From: Rhododendron vialii
Lineage: Eukaryota; Streptophyta; Magnoliopsida; Ericales; Ericaceae
NCBI RefSeq assembly: GCF_030253575.1
Contig: NC_080567.1
Coordinates: 30,888,501-30,952,500 of the forward strand
Direction of reading: 5' to 3'
Length of the DNA: 64,000 bases
Position 1 is the stretch's first letter; every line of letters begins with the position of its first letter. The position numbers and the translations under genes were made by a program. The notes beneath the pieces are model-generated. The model was not told the DNA's origin. It was given only the letters and a program-made list of their open reading frames with translations, and made no database searches. This document shows, piece after piece, positions 1 through 19,428 of this stretch.

Positions 1-67
1 ATTCATTTAAACCATGATTTGTTCTAATGTACCAGTGTTGATGATTGATTGTCTAATTGTGATTCAG

Positions 68-585
68 GGATGCAGTTTATTCCAGAGCAAGAAATTCAGA
101 AGCTTCAAAATTGTGCTGCTACCCTCCTGATGGGTTGCAGCAGTGGATCTCTATCTCTAAATGGTAGTTACACTCCACAAGGTGCTCCTCTCTGCTATCT
201 CTTAGCAGGTTCTCCCGTCATAGTTGCGAATTTGTGGGAAGTGACGGACAAGGACATCGATCGATTTGCCAAGGCCGTGTTTGATTTTTGCCTAGAAGAA
301 AGAATAACTGATTCCATACGTTGTGTTCAATGCAATTTAGTTGCAGAAAAGTTCAACTCAATGCAGATAACTGGAACCAAGGGAAATGCTAAGAAGAAAA
401 CCTCGAGAAAAATTGAGCTGGAAAATTTTGACTCAAGCATCCATAATGACCGTTGTAACCACAGACCAAAGATTGGTTCTTTCATGGGTCAAGCTCGAGA
501 AGCTTGCAAGCTCCCTTTTTTGATAGGGGCTTCACCGGTATGTTATGGTGTTCCAACAGGTATTCATAAAAAGAAAGATTTGTAG
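68..585 (+). CDS. ESP1: Separase (ESP1), final exon, 5' part outside window
   Basis: Separase is the caspase-like cysteine protease (peptidase family C50) that cleaves the cohesin kleisin at anaphase onset. Only the last exon is present. An AG acceptor at 66-67 opens it, two bases complete a split codon, and 172 codons including the TAG stop follow. The segment LLMGCSSGSL carries the catalytic cysteine (TGC at 136-138). The downstream blocks LAGSPVIVANLWEVTDKDID and, at the C-terminus, ASPVCYGVPTGI are hallmarks of plant separases. The catalytic histidine and the long N-terminal region lie left of the window. The reading frame is intact to the stop, so the gene looks functional. Family identity is very secure; the exon start rests on the splice motif and the frame. 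Confidence 0.93.
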
Positions 586-2034
586 CATTACAGGCATTTC
601 TCATGCCGCCTCAATTTGTTTGGAGAAGAATCTTCACGCCTTTTGCCTTCTCTGCCCAGTAGCAGTAAGAAAATACAAGATATCATAGCACTGGCCTACC
701 ATAAGTAGCAAAACTACTCATCTCTTGAGCCAGAGGCTAATGAATGGAGGCGAGGGAGCAACTGGACAAAATTGCATTCTTTAACTACTAGAGCCGCCTC
801 AATTTGGCGCGACAAGAATCTTCATGCCTTTTGCCTACTCTGCCAGCAAAATTGCATTCTGTTACCTACTAGAGACTGTCAACATATGCAGCTTACCCTC
901 CTGATTCCTAACAGTGAAATTGATTGATACTCCTTTTTCCTCTCCGAATTTCTGCAGTAGAAGGTAGCAGGCAACAATGCTCTGTAGCCTAAGTTATGAC
1001 AAGTGGTTTTGTATGTTGTACGTAATGAAACATGGATTGTGGAATCTTCTAGTTCAGAGGACTAGCTTGTCCACAAATCATAGCGCACGTATTCATTGTA
1101 GTTTGTTGTATTGCCACTTGTTTTATCTTCCTCACAAAAGTATACAAATGATACGTTAGAACCATCTATTCTCCTGGAATCACATGCTTTAATAAGATTA
1201 TTCTTTGTATGGTTGATTTTCAAATATACTCCGGTCCATGATTGTTCTTTTTTGTGTGTGTGTGGAGAAAGCGCTAGAAATGCATTGATATATGAGAGAA
1301 CAATTTACAAGGGAAACATGAAACGAGCAACATAGATAATATATACAACAGAAACTACAAAAACAAAACACCGAGATCCGTAGTTGCCCTATTCCAAAAA
1401 GGTGTTCCCTGAGTAGCAGTTGATATACTAGAGGACGTTTGGCAAGATAATGAGCCGGGTGAGCGTCTTTGCGATCAATCTTGGATAACCTGCAAAAATC
1501 TAGTTTGGAGACTTCTTCACCAAGATTGCGCAAAACAAAAAATTTCTTCCTATGCTTCCGTGAATGGGATGGGTACTGTGCTTGTACTCATATATGCATG
1601 TGAAAGAACCACACCACAACATCTGCCAACCAATTATCCAATTCTTTAACAGGTGATATTTGGCGATTGGAGTGTCGAAACCAAGCCAACAATTGCAGCC
1701 TTGTCATGTACATGATGCAAATTGCAATCTGGAAATGATAAGCTGTGACAAACACTATGGAATCTCTGTTTGATGGCCTCCAGGCAGAAAATAACAGCTT
1801 CATCAATGAGGCAAAACCACAATCCTAAAATTAACCCATTCTTGAGCTTGTAAATTTGCCCTAGGGCTGCTGGGGGGTACATAACATAACAACAATTCAA
1901 TTCAGTTAAGAACAAGGTGCCAAATATACACCGTAAAGGTCAGGCCAAATCAAGAGGTGCAAAGACCTAGACGCTCCTGATCTTTAAGTTCCATCTCTTT
2001 GTAGCTCCTGATTGATCTCTCTAATTTGGAATCT
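586..2034. other. Separase 3' flank and convergent spacer to MSI1
   Basis: No supported gene. The stretch lies between the convergent separase (+) and MSI1 (-) stops and must hold both 3' UTRs. It contains a diverged direct repeat (605-657 and 793-845, shared core GCCGCCTCAATTTG). Short open frames here on both strands have no recognisable domain. Confidence 0.6.
605..845. repeat. Diverged direct repeat downstream of separase
   Basis: Two copies of about 53 bp (605-657, 793-845) share GCCGCCTCAATTTG, then AAGAATCTTCA and GCCTTTTGCC. A second shared motif, AAAATTGCATTCT, occurs at about 769 and 847. The layout suggests a local segmental duplication of about 190 bp in the 3' UTR or spacer. Confidence 0.6.
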
Positions 2035-10088
<8,054 letters not shown>

Positions 10089-10457
10089 GGCCCGTTCGGA
10101 TAAATAAGCCACAGTGGCTTATTTTTTGTCCTTATTCAAATTTTTTTCGTATCACTTGGCTTATTGTCATTTTTTTGGAGATTATTGCATCCTCACGACA
10201 AGAGGAATCTAAAAAGTAAAAAATTTTGACCGAAATCTAATTTTTTTTGAATAAAGACGAAAAAATTGGCTTATTGATCTACTTTCGTCTTTATTCAAAA
10301 AAAATTGGATTTCGGTCAAAATTTTTTACTTTTTAGATTCCTCTTGTCATGAGGATGCAATAATCCCCAAAAAAATGACAATAAGCCAAGTGATATGAAA
10401 AAAATTTGAATAAAGACAAAAAATAAGCCATTTTGGCTTATTTATCCGAACACCCCC
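10089..10457. mobile_element. Near-perfect foldback MITE upstream of NDC80
   Basis: GTTCGGATAAATAAGCCA near the left end is matched exactly by the reverse complement of the right end. The two arms, about 170 bp each, stay complementary almost to a short centre at about 10270. It has no coding capacity. The terminal GGCCCGTTCGG resembles hAT-type MITEs; no clear target duplication was found. It ends about 415 bp before the NDC80 start codon. Confidence 0.75.
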
Positions 10458-10477
10458 GTAATCAATCATAAGTATCA

Positions 10478-10545
10478 AACTTCTCTCCGTAGGATTTGAA
10501 TCCGCAACATAGCGCTGCAGTTTCACTAGGCTAATTGCCCTAGTT
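10478..10545 (-). repeat. tRNA-like SINE head remnant
   Basis: On the minus strand, an A-box-like stretch (TTAGCCTAGTG) is followed about 35 bases later by a good B box, GGATTCAAATCC. This is the layout of a tRNA-derived Pol III promoter. No tail or target duplication was found, so it is probably a fragment. Confidence 0.35.
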
Positions 10546-10816
10546 ACCAAATGGGCTTTTTCGAGGAAAAATATCTTTAAGACATATCACAAACAACTAA
10601 ATTTGCGAGATCGAAAATTAAAAGCAAGAGCGCAATCCAAAATTTTTGAACGAAAGCGCAAGATACATGAAAGATATACGTGAAATTATTCATAAAGACA
10701 CATGAATAGTACAGATTCAGTAAAGTGAAAATCTAGACCGTTCATGTTTCTTTCACGTATCCTACTGTACTTTCCAGTTCCCTTTTACCAAAAATCGAAA
10801 ATGCAGTAGTGCAACA

Positions 10817-10826
10817 GGCGGGAAAA
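10817..10826 (+). promoter_or_regulatory. E2F-type binding site upstream of NDC80
   Basis: GGCGGGAAAA is the reverse complement of a perfect E2F consensus (TTTCCCGCC). It sits about 46 bp upstream of the proposed NDC80 ATG, probably in the 5' UTR or core promoter. E2F control of this mitotic gene is an inference from the motif. Confidence 0.5.
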
Positions 10827-10871
10827 TTTTCGACAGCCAGAGAGAGAGAGAGAGCGCTCAAATCTCCTGAA

Positions 10872-13800
10872 ATGAGGCCAACGGGAGCCGGCCGCCGCCG
10901 TCCAACAGACTCCACACAAGACCGCAAACCACCGCCCACCCCCACCGCCGCCGACCCATGGCAGTTCTCCACCAACCACCGCGACTCCGACGCCAGCTTC
11001 TGCAGCAGCCGCCCCTCCAACGCCTCCCTCTCCAACCGCCTCTCCACCGTCCCCATCACCGACAAGGCCTCCGCCATCCGCGCCATCAACAACTACCTCT
11101 CCTCTCACTCCTCCCAATTCTCCCTCAAACCCCCCCTCCCCTCCGCCAAGGACATCACCGAAACCCTAAAATTTATCCTGACTCGTTTGGAATTTCCTCC
11201 CGTCAAACTCGAAGACGACCTTTACGTAGTCCTTAAGCAGCTCAATTGCCCCATCAAACTCAACAAGTCCGCCCTTAAAGCCCCCGGGACCCCTCACGGG
11301 TGGCCGAGTCTTCTCGCGGTGATTCAGTGGTTACTCCAGATTGCTATGTATAACGATCACTTGAACGAGTCGTCCCAAGTGCAGTCGATTTTCGATGATA
11401 ACAGTATGTTTGTTTATGCTATGAATAGTTACTTGCATTTTATTAGGGGTGATGATGATAGTGAGGAGATGCTGGATAGGGAGTTCATGGAGAAGTTGCA
11501 GCACGAGAAGGACTCGATGGAGGAGGGGGTGAACGCGGTGGAGGAGAGCGTTAGGGTTTTGGAGGAGAAGTTGGAGGTTTTGAAGACGGAGCCGTCGGCT
11601 GTTGAGGTGATTGAGAAGAGGAAGGGGTTGTTGGAAGAGGATGTGAGGAAGTTCCACGCGCTGATCGAGAGTTTGAACGGGCAGATAGGGACGCTGGAGA
11701 AGGCGTTGGAGGAGAAAGAGAAAGAGTTGGGGGCTAAGGCTGGGGAGAGCACGAGGATTTGTGAGGAGAACAAGGAGTTGAGGAAGAGGGTTGAGGCGCA
11801 GGGGATTAATTCGAGGGATGCGGAGAGGATGAAGAGGGAGTTGCAGGCGGTGGAGAGGGATATAGGGGATTCCGAGGTGGCAAGGAGCAAGTGGGAGGAG
11901 AAATCTTGGGAGATTGATGCTACGATAGGGCATAAGTTTGAGGAACTTGAGGCCCTTTCGATTGAGTGCAACCAAGCAATCAAGAGGTTTTTGTTCTGTC
12001 ATATACTCTCTGGTGCTTAAGTTCATTATGGTTTTGAGTATTACTCTACTATTATTCTTGGAGTACATTATGTCTAGTTAATGTTACTTAACACAAAACA
12101 CGACATCGTTGCCGGTGTTTGAAGTATCTTTTCAAACTATTGCTGGCATTTTGTGGTCTATTATTAGACATTGATGTTCCAATTCTGTTATTTTCTGATA
12201 TGTCACCATGGGGCTAGCTATGTGAATGACGCTGAATTAGTGATTCTGGGAAAGAAGGTTAGTTGTTGTTCTAGCAAGTTAGACCAACCAGGTCCGGAAT
12301 AGAAGTCATGTCCACATAGTATAGATGCTGACTGTGTTAAAAGTTCTGCTAATACACATCTGTCTAAAGAATATGCGTGGCATTTTCCGTTTCTTATTTA
12401 CCTAGAATGAAATACGGAGTAACCAAGTGCTAAGATGGCATTCACTTGTGTTTCTATCACCAGGACTGTGTTGTATGCAATTATGCAGCTTTTGTAAATT
12501 TCCGAACCTTTAGGTTATAATGAACCAATGAATATCCAAGGTCAATTAAATTTGTACCCCTTTCTACCTTCACTTGCTTTTGGTAGCCTACTTTGGAGCA
12601 AAAACTAGGATTACCATTTCCTTCATACGTGTTTGCAAATGTTATGTAAGTTCCTCAATTTGTTAACTATTGTCTATTGTAGACAACCTGTGGCAGAGGC
12701 TTCACTTAACACCTTAGATAGGCAATGTGTTCTTTTATCATGTCCTTTTGTCTTCCAGTGATGTTTGACAGTTTCACGGAATCTCACCAAGTACAATTCT
12801 TAAAGCCTGACAAGATGGTTTCTCATTGAGTCTTTCCAGGTTAAAGCTTGGAAATGATTTCCAGTACAAGTTGACTGCCAAAGGATCCACACCTGCTGAG
12901 GTGCTGGGGATGGACTACAAATCAACACTAAAGCCTGCACTTGCCTCATTTGATGATGACATTAAGAAAAGCTCAATGGGAAAGTGGGAGGAGTTGATAT
13001 CTCTTCAGCAACAATCACTTGAAATGGCTGCTAAGATTGAGGCAAAAAGAAACCGTATTGCAGCACTTCAGTCTTGCATTGATGATGTAAGTGGAAGGCT
13101 AGTGGCTCTTCCCGTAGATACACGACAGATTTGTTGAATCTGTAACACACATACTGATTGCTATAGTAATTAGTGCACTTATGCAGACCTCTCAACACTC
13201 ATGAGTCATGCATCCACCAACGCTCCTTCTAGAAATACTTGTAAGCTTTATGGGAGTATTATTGTTTTGTAATATTTTTGAGGACACAAGCCTTTTTGAG
13301 GCACTTTGAGCTAACCAGCTAAGTTTTATCTTGGCTTAACCTGTTTACAACTTTACGTACTTGGGCAAAATTCGCTTTTGATGTTTATTATGGATTTCCT
13401 TTACTTTCTAGAAGCAAAAAGATCATTCAGGCACCACTCATATGTATCTTAAGGACGCTGCCAATATGTGCATGCACTCACAATCACAGAGAGATACCCT
13501 TGTGGATCTTAGGAGAAGCAAGGAAGATCCTGGTCCTAATAAACTAAACCTTTCTTCTCTATTTGTGCATACATGGATTTGGAACTCTACAAATTCCCTC
13601 CTTTATTTGGCATGTGACAAGACAAGCAACTGAGCTGTTCAAGTCACAGAACTATTCTTCATTCTTGTTTTTGGATCTCTCTCCAGATGTTAAGCATGAA
13701 GCCCTGGTTGCACTCGTTGACTGTCCTGTTTCAATTTTGTCCTAATATTTACACTGGATTGCTATAGTAATAGCTTCTGTTAGGAATGCTTGAGGTTGAT

Positions 13801-14431
13801 CCTTCTTTCCACTGGTGATCAACTTGTCTAGGTCGAAGCTCAATTGAACTTGGTGCAAAGGGAAACACAAGAATATACTTCCCGATGTGTGGCAGAAGCT
13901 CAAAAGATGGCAGATACTATTGAAGCAGACACTCACAAATTGGAAATAGTTGAAAGGGAAGTAGCAGAGTTTCTGAAGGTATGGCCTTGTTTATTTTTAT
14001 AATTCAAGTGGAAGTGGGCTTTTCAAAGCATAGAATGCTGTTGTAAGAGCAATATACCCCTAAAGTATAGTTTCCCCTACCTCCCACTTCCTTGTAGTAT
14101 TAATCTCTTCTCTGGTTATTAATTTTACCTGTTTTTAGTTTAAAATTCTGGTTCATTTCTCATTAACTTTCTTTTTCCCTTCTGTTGTGCGAAGAATTCC
14201 AAACTGAAGTTGCAGGAAGCAATCATACAAGAAGAAGAACAAACTCAGATGTGTGCTCGCGAACTCTTGGCGCTGGTCGATTCAGTTGCAGAATATAAAG
14301 AGTATATGGCATCGAAAATTTCAGAGATGAACTGTTCTCTCTCCGAAACAGTTGGTTCTGTGTCAGATTTGCACAAGGGTTCCTTGACAGCAAAGATTGG
14401 TAGCATTTTAACACAAGCCTCGGATGCATAG
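10872..14431 (+). CDS. NDC80: Kinetochore protein NDC80/HEC1
   Basis: NDC80 is the microtubule-binding subunit of the outer-kinetochore NDC80 complex. Four exons: 10872-11986, 12840-13086, 13832-13978, 14195-14431, all joined in phase at GT-AG sites, giving 581 aa. The basic N-terminal tail (residues ~1-60, with RDSDASFCSSRPS) is followed by the calponin-homology domain (residues ~60-165, with LKAPGTPHGWPSLLAVIQWL). The rest is a long coiled coil. The second in-frame ATG (10872) was preferred to 10809 because MRPTGAGRRRP resembles plant NDC80 N-termini and the upstream codons read through a GA repeat. Exon 1 is strikingly GC-rich at its start, then AG-rich. MSI1 lies divergently about 2.1 kb away. 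Confidence 0.93.
11987..12839 (+). other. NDC80 intron 1
   Basis: An 853-bp intron with donor GTTTTTG and acceptor TTCCAG. Without splicing, the frame would stop shortly after the donor. No other feature was seen. Confidence 0.8.
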
Positions 14432-16538
14432 TCTCACCAATGGGTAGATAAAAAATCTGTAACATTATCCCTTTTGCCTTGCTTAAGTGACTGCCAATAA
14501 TTTCTTACCAATCCAAACTGTATTTTCTTTAGCTTGTTTACTGGTAGTTGCTTGGTGCTTTTGGCTATTTGTAAAAACCGAAGATTGGGTCGTCAATGTG
14601 TGTGTTCTGATATTTTTCATCTGTCAAGTAAGCTATTTATTTGTCACAGTTCGGTTTCTCTAGACCCTTGGCCATTTTCCCTGATCTGGAAACATGAAAA
14701 AGCAACTGGATGATTTCCCTTGTGATCATCTTGAACTCGTCATAAAGACTGGAGCAAATTTGAAGCTGGGTAATTTGGCAATTGACTGCCAACACATATC
14801 GTTGAAAATCTATACTTTTTTTTTTTCTTTTGAATTCCCACATTACGGCCTACATAAATCTTAATTCAGCTAGTTAATGATCAATCTTCTGTGGAGGAAA
14901 AAGAAAATTCGTGAGCTTTACGAGATAAAGTCTGCAAATTGATTTGAGCTCGGAATTCATCAGGTTTTGCTAACCATTTTTACGCAACCACTAGCAGGAG
15001 GATAAGATTAGGAATTGCCTCCCATGTTTTCTTCCAGTGTCCTGTGGACCAAATGGCCTTGATCAAGTTCGAAAGTTCCCTTTTCCCTGTTTCCTTGATA
15101 AAGATTGTAATTGAACAGAAGTACTCTTTTTGTGGGAATCATAAACAGCATTACTATTAATAGAAAACCACTATTCAAAGAGAAGAAAATCTAGATCAAA
15201 AAAGACGCATTTCCAAAAACAATTTGGAAAAAGAGGCTCAGCTGAACCTTTTGACTTCCATAAATAGCTTTCCGAAAAGTTTATGTGCGATGCAAGCATC
15301 ACTATTCACTAGTCAAGAGCGAATGTAATTTTTTTTTTTTTTTGACAAGTCAAAATTAGCGAATGTAATTGTTTCCTAATAAACCAGTATCAAAAAACAC
15401 AAGAACCATCACTAAAATGAGTCATGAAGACAGTAAAAAATGAGTGTGAAAACTTCAGCAGCCTCGTTCATCTCTCCCTGTAAAATCGAGAACAGCGGTG
15501 AGGTGAGTCGTATACGGGATAGAGGTGACCCCTAAATGTGTAACTTTAGGAAGAAAGGAAGTACGATGATCAACAAATATAAAATTGAGAACTTACTTCC
15601 TGGAATAAATTACTACTGCCATGTTTCATATTGCTCAGAGCAATCCTTAAAGAGGTAGAAGAAACAACATTTCTTTGCCCATTTGCAGATTTCACACTCA
15701 TGCCATTCAAAATCATATGTAACGTGCGCACAACGCAGGGATCTCCAACGTGCACATGATCGTTTTAATCTCATTAAGGGAAAGATAGAACACTGATTCA
15801 TTCTTTCCCTTTCTTTTACTACACCAATGTCGTTTTAGGAATTGGAAGATTCTTGAAACTCCTAGAATCAACTTTCCCCAATCCTTTCATACTTAATCTC
15901 GCAATCCGCTTGATACAACAATCATTGCAGTGAAAGCTACTCCAGAGCGTGTATGCGAGCGTGAAAAGCGTCTTTGAATCACGTTACAAACTACTCAAAT
16001 CCGCGAGAACGGAGGGGATTGAAAGTGCGAGTATTAAAAGAGCACATGACATTTTGGAAGGACTATAGTGAAAGAGAATAAAATAAGGCTGCAAGATTCT
16101 TGCTACTTTAATTTTGCTCCTTTCATTTCTAGAGTGGCGGTGAAAGTATAAGTGTGAATAAGTGTGAAGTGATGTGCGTGGAAGAAAAAGTAGTAAAAAT
16201 ATTATGATTATGTTTTAATGTATGTGGTAAAGTTATTAGTACGTTTGAAGAACATGTGTGTTATGAAGTATGATGTAAACAATGACGTTGGCAAGGATTC
16301 CCCTCCTTATTTTCCTATAAAAGGAGGGCTCCTCCTCATTGTAAAGTCAAGTTAGTGTGTTCTCAATAATATATCAATTTGTTGTGTTCTCTCTATTGCT
16401 CTCTCTTCATCCTAGCTTTAAACCCTATACGCACTTAAAACTAAACCCTAGAACGCTGCGTATTTGCAAAAGAAAGACTGCAAATGCAGTTGACCTCCTG
16501 TCCTCCATGGCATTATATAGGTCTTGATATGTCGAAAA
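14432..16538. other. NDC80 3' flank, no gene
   Basis: AT-rich spacer with no supported host gene. It contains the micro-insertion at 15331-15357 and, at about 16310-16345, a TATA-like CCTATAAAAGGAGG followed by CCTCCTCATTG. That looks like an LTR promoter or R-region remnant of unknown family. Confidence 0.5.
15331..15357 (-). mobile_element. 27-bp A-tailed micro-insertion with 13-bp TSD
   Basis: The direct repeat AGCGAATGTAATT (15318-15330 and 15358-15370, identical) brackets a 27-bp insert. On the minus strand the insert reads GACTTGTC followed by about 13 A. This is the structure expected of an extremely 5'-truncated retroposon. Confidence 0.7.
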
Positions 16539-16913
16539 TGTTAGAATTGTGGCTCATATGTTAAGTATGAAAAGATACTAAGGAGCTCTAGAAAGAATGT
16601 CCCGTAATATGATATGGTATAGTACAAGAGTATATTTTTGGGATACAGGCCAAACCTAGTTAAGGTTAGATTAGAATAGGTATAAATACTCTATGTTGTA
16701 AACCCTATTCCATATTGTAATAATAAAGAACAGCAGCCGCTCTCGCATCCTATTCCATACTGTGATAATAAAGAACAGCAGCCGCTCTTGCTCTCATGGA
16801 CGTATCCGATTTTGAGGAACCACATATATCTATGTTGGTTTTTTTACTGTTTATACTCGTATATCGTGCGTGTGTTTGTACTCGTATATCGTGCGTGTGT
16901 GTCGATCCTAACA
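16539..16913 (+). mobile_element. Solo LTR, Copia-like, about 375 bp
   Basis: Begins TGTTAG and ends CTAACA, the inverted termini typical of Copia LTRs. CGAAA occurs on both sides, offset by one base on the left. A TATAAATACT box (about 16681) and AATAAA polyadenylation signals lie inside. Two internal tandem duplications are present: 45 bp (16704-16748/16749-16793) duplicating the polyadenylation region, and a second around ACTCGTATATCGTGCG (about 16854-16902). No internal retroelement sequence adjoins it. Confidence 0.6.
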
Positions 16914-17047
16914 CGAAATATGGATATATATGTGGGCTTAATTTGTGGAATTTGATTGAGGGAAGAGATAGTTCCATAAAAACACGATATGATTAGATAA
17001 TTTTGATTTGATTTCTCTTTTCAAATCTCTCCGCCCCGCCCCACCCA

Positions 17048-17071
17048 CCCCCCCCCCCCCCCCCCCCCCCC
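17048..17071. repeat. Poly-C run (24)
   Basis: An uninterrupted run of 24 C follows CCACCCA. It could form G-quadruplex structures on the other strand, and its length is likely unreliable in the assembly. Confidence 0.9.
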
Positions 17072-18110
17072 GCTGTGTATATGTATTAAGTATCATATAG
17101 TAGTGGAGTTGGAATTTTTTAAGACCTGTTTTTTTATTTTAAATTTATTTTGAGTTTTTATGGGAGAGAAAAATGAAGAGAAAAATATTTGAAAAATTAG
17201 AAGAGAGAGAATAAACATGGGTTTTACAAAAACTAAAGATGAAAACATAAGTTAGTATAGTATGATCTAAACTTAAGAAAAACTAAAAAAAAAAAAATAC
17301 TAACTATTATTTGAGAAATTCTTAATCGCACTGTTCGCACACAATATACTGGAACAATCGAACTCATTGAGAAAATACACCTCCAGTTGTGCTGCTCAAT
17401 AATATGTACAATCACACACTCATGATTCCCACATCCTTTACGCCAATACAAGGTAATTATGAGATTGTGCGCGAGCGTGTACGGTTACACAGACACAGAC
17501 CACAAATATTACACTGTAACGATCAATATTCAAGACCTGTCCACCATAAGCTTAGACAAAATCAACTCCTCTGCGAGAACAAGAAGATGTGTGTTTCCTT
17601 GTAGATGATCCCTGCATAGTAAATTAGACTTAGAACTGTATAACAAATTACAACCACCGACGGAGCCAAATTCAATCAATGGAATAGCCATGTCGATGTC
17701 ACAAAGGATATGTCAAGAAACTAGCTTCAGGAGTGAAATAATGGACTGTGTAGGCTGAGTTAACGGGGATGCATGAAACTGATAGGTGATGCCTTTTAGG
17801 AACTACTGCGCCCAATAAGTATCACTACCAATTCCCAATTCTCCCCAACGCGCACACTCAGATAGAAGAAAACAAATTCACGCATTAAAATGCTTCTATA
17901 GTTCCAAGATACTGAACTTTCAAGTCATGAATGTTGAATCTCGCTCTTCCAACCTTTGATCCAACAAATCAGATGAAGTATAATATCTCCATCTGCCACC
18001 TCATTCCAACTGCGATGGTGCTAAGGTAAATGATGCCGAACACTAGGAAACGTACTCAAAATAAGAAACGCCATATACCTTGATATCACGACCAAAAGTC
18101 AGTCAAAGTT
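17072..18110. other. Spacer downstream of MEKK1-like gene
   Basis: AT-rich. Presumably includes the MAPKKK 3' UTR near 18110. No gene is supported. Confidence 0.5.
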
Positions 18111-19366
18111 TCAAGCCCTTGTGCCATTACGGTACGGAGATGGGGGCACCGATGAACTTGACAGTCGTCTCTTTACAAAGGGATGGTCCAATAGTTGAGC
18201 AGCAGTAGGCCGATCATCTGGGATAACTTGCAAGCATTTGTAGATAAAATCTTGGGCATCAACTGATAAGGAACTAGGAATAAGAGGAAGTTCACCCTTG
18301 CCAATCCGAAATAATGCTTGCATCTGCCATCGAAAAGAAGATACATCCTTAGTACCACAACCAACATCAGAGATCCAAACTACCAATTTTAAGTCCAAAC
18401 TATGATGCCTTTTCTGTATTTTCCTGTGATTTATCGGTATCGACCTCAAATCAACGAGATATATTAATCAGATTTCAGATTTATAGTTAAAGACGACTTA
18501 TCTATCTTATTGAACCAATCAAAACATATTGCACCCATCACGTTCCAATCACAATTAATGCCACACCCAAAAATCCAGACAGCTTTTCAAGAAATTCACC
18601 TTTTGATTTCCTACATTAGAGACTCAAACCACTTCTTGGCCAACCATTTTAATTTACGTCACTAATTTAGATGTACGGCAAACTAAAAGTATTACATCAT
18701 GTGGTAATGAAGTTAGATAAAAGCAAATAAATGGTGAATTCCATACAAATTTCATCGTACCACTTCCAAGTGAGAATAAGGAATTTTGCAGGTTAACATT
18801 TCTAACACTGTGCATCCAAGACTCCATATATCAGCTGCAAGCCCATATCCCTGGTTCTTCATATTAACAACCTGACAATACATAGCTTATCGAATTATTG
18901 AACACCAAACGGATGCAAGGATGCAGGAATGATTGTAACCCTCATCATGCCCATGTCAAAGTAACATTCCTCAAGAAAATAATAGAATACGTAAATAACT
19001 GCACCGCCATATTCTGAAAGCAAAGAAACATATGATTGGAAAAACAGACTTGACAACAATCTCAAGAATATCAATTTGTACTGTTGGTGTGCAAAATTGA
19101 TAACGTAACCGAAAGATTTAGGCATCCAAGCTTAAATGGGGCTGGAAAGAAGATAAAGTTGATTGATATGAACTTGTCAAAAAAAAAAGTTGATTGATAT
19201 GTGACTAATCAAAACTTATCCAGATAACCTCTCATAGTCTTCCTTTGATTTCATTTCAGTAGGACTTTGTAAGACAAAATATAGTGCTATCATTTTATTA
19301 TGTACAACAGCCTTAAATTAACTTCACGAGAAGAATACAAAACTAAAAACTGATGACATGTAGAAT

Positions 19367-19428
<62 letters not shown>

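Noticed and set aside
10809..10871. Upstream NDC80 start at 10809
   Set aside because: The added 21 residues read through a GA repeat and do not resemble plant NDC80 N-termini; they also overlap the likely E2F site and leader.
11429..11983. 184-codon serine-rich minus-strand frame
   Set aside because: Antisense shadow of the AG-rich coiled-coil region of NDC80.
11331..12068. 245-codon minus-strand frame opposite NDC80
   Set aside because: Leucine-rich antisense of the coiled-coil codons of NDC80 exon 1; no domain and no splice or start support.
16310..16480. Pararetrovirus-type promoter
   Set aside because: A TATA box and a GC-rich inverted hexamer alone are not specific; no viral coding sequence nearby. 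Left as an unclassified LTR-like remnant.
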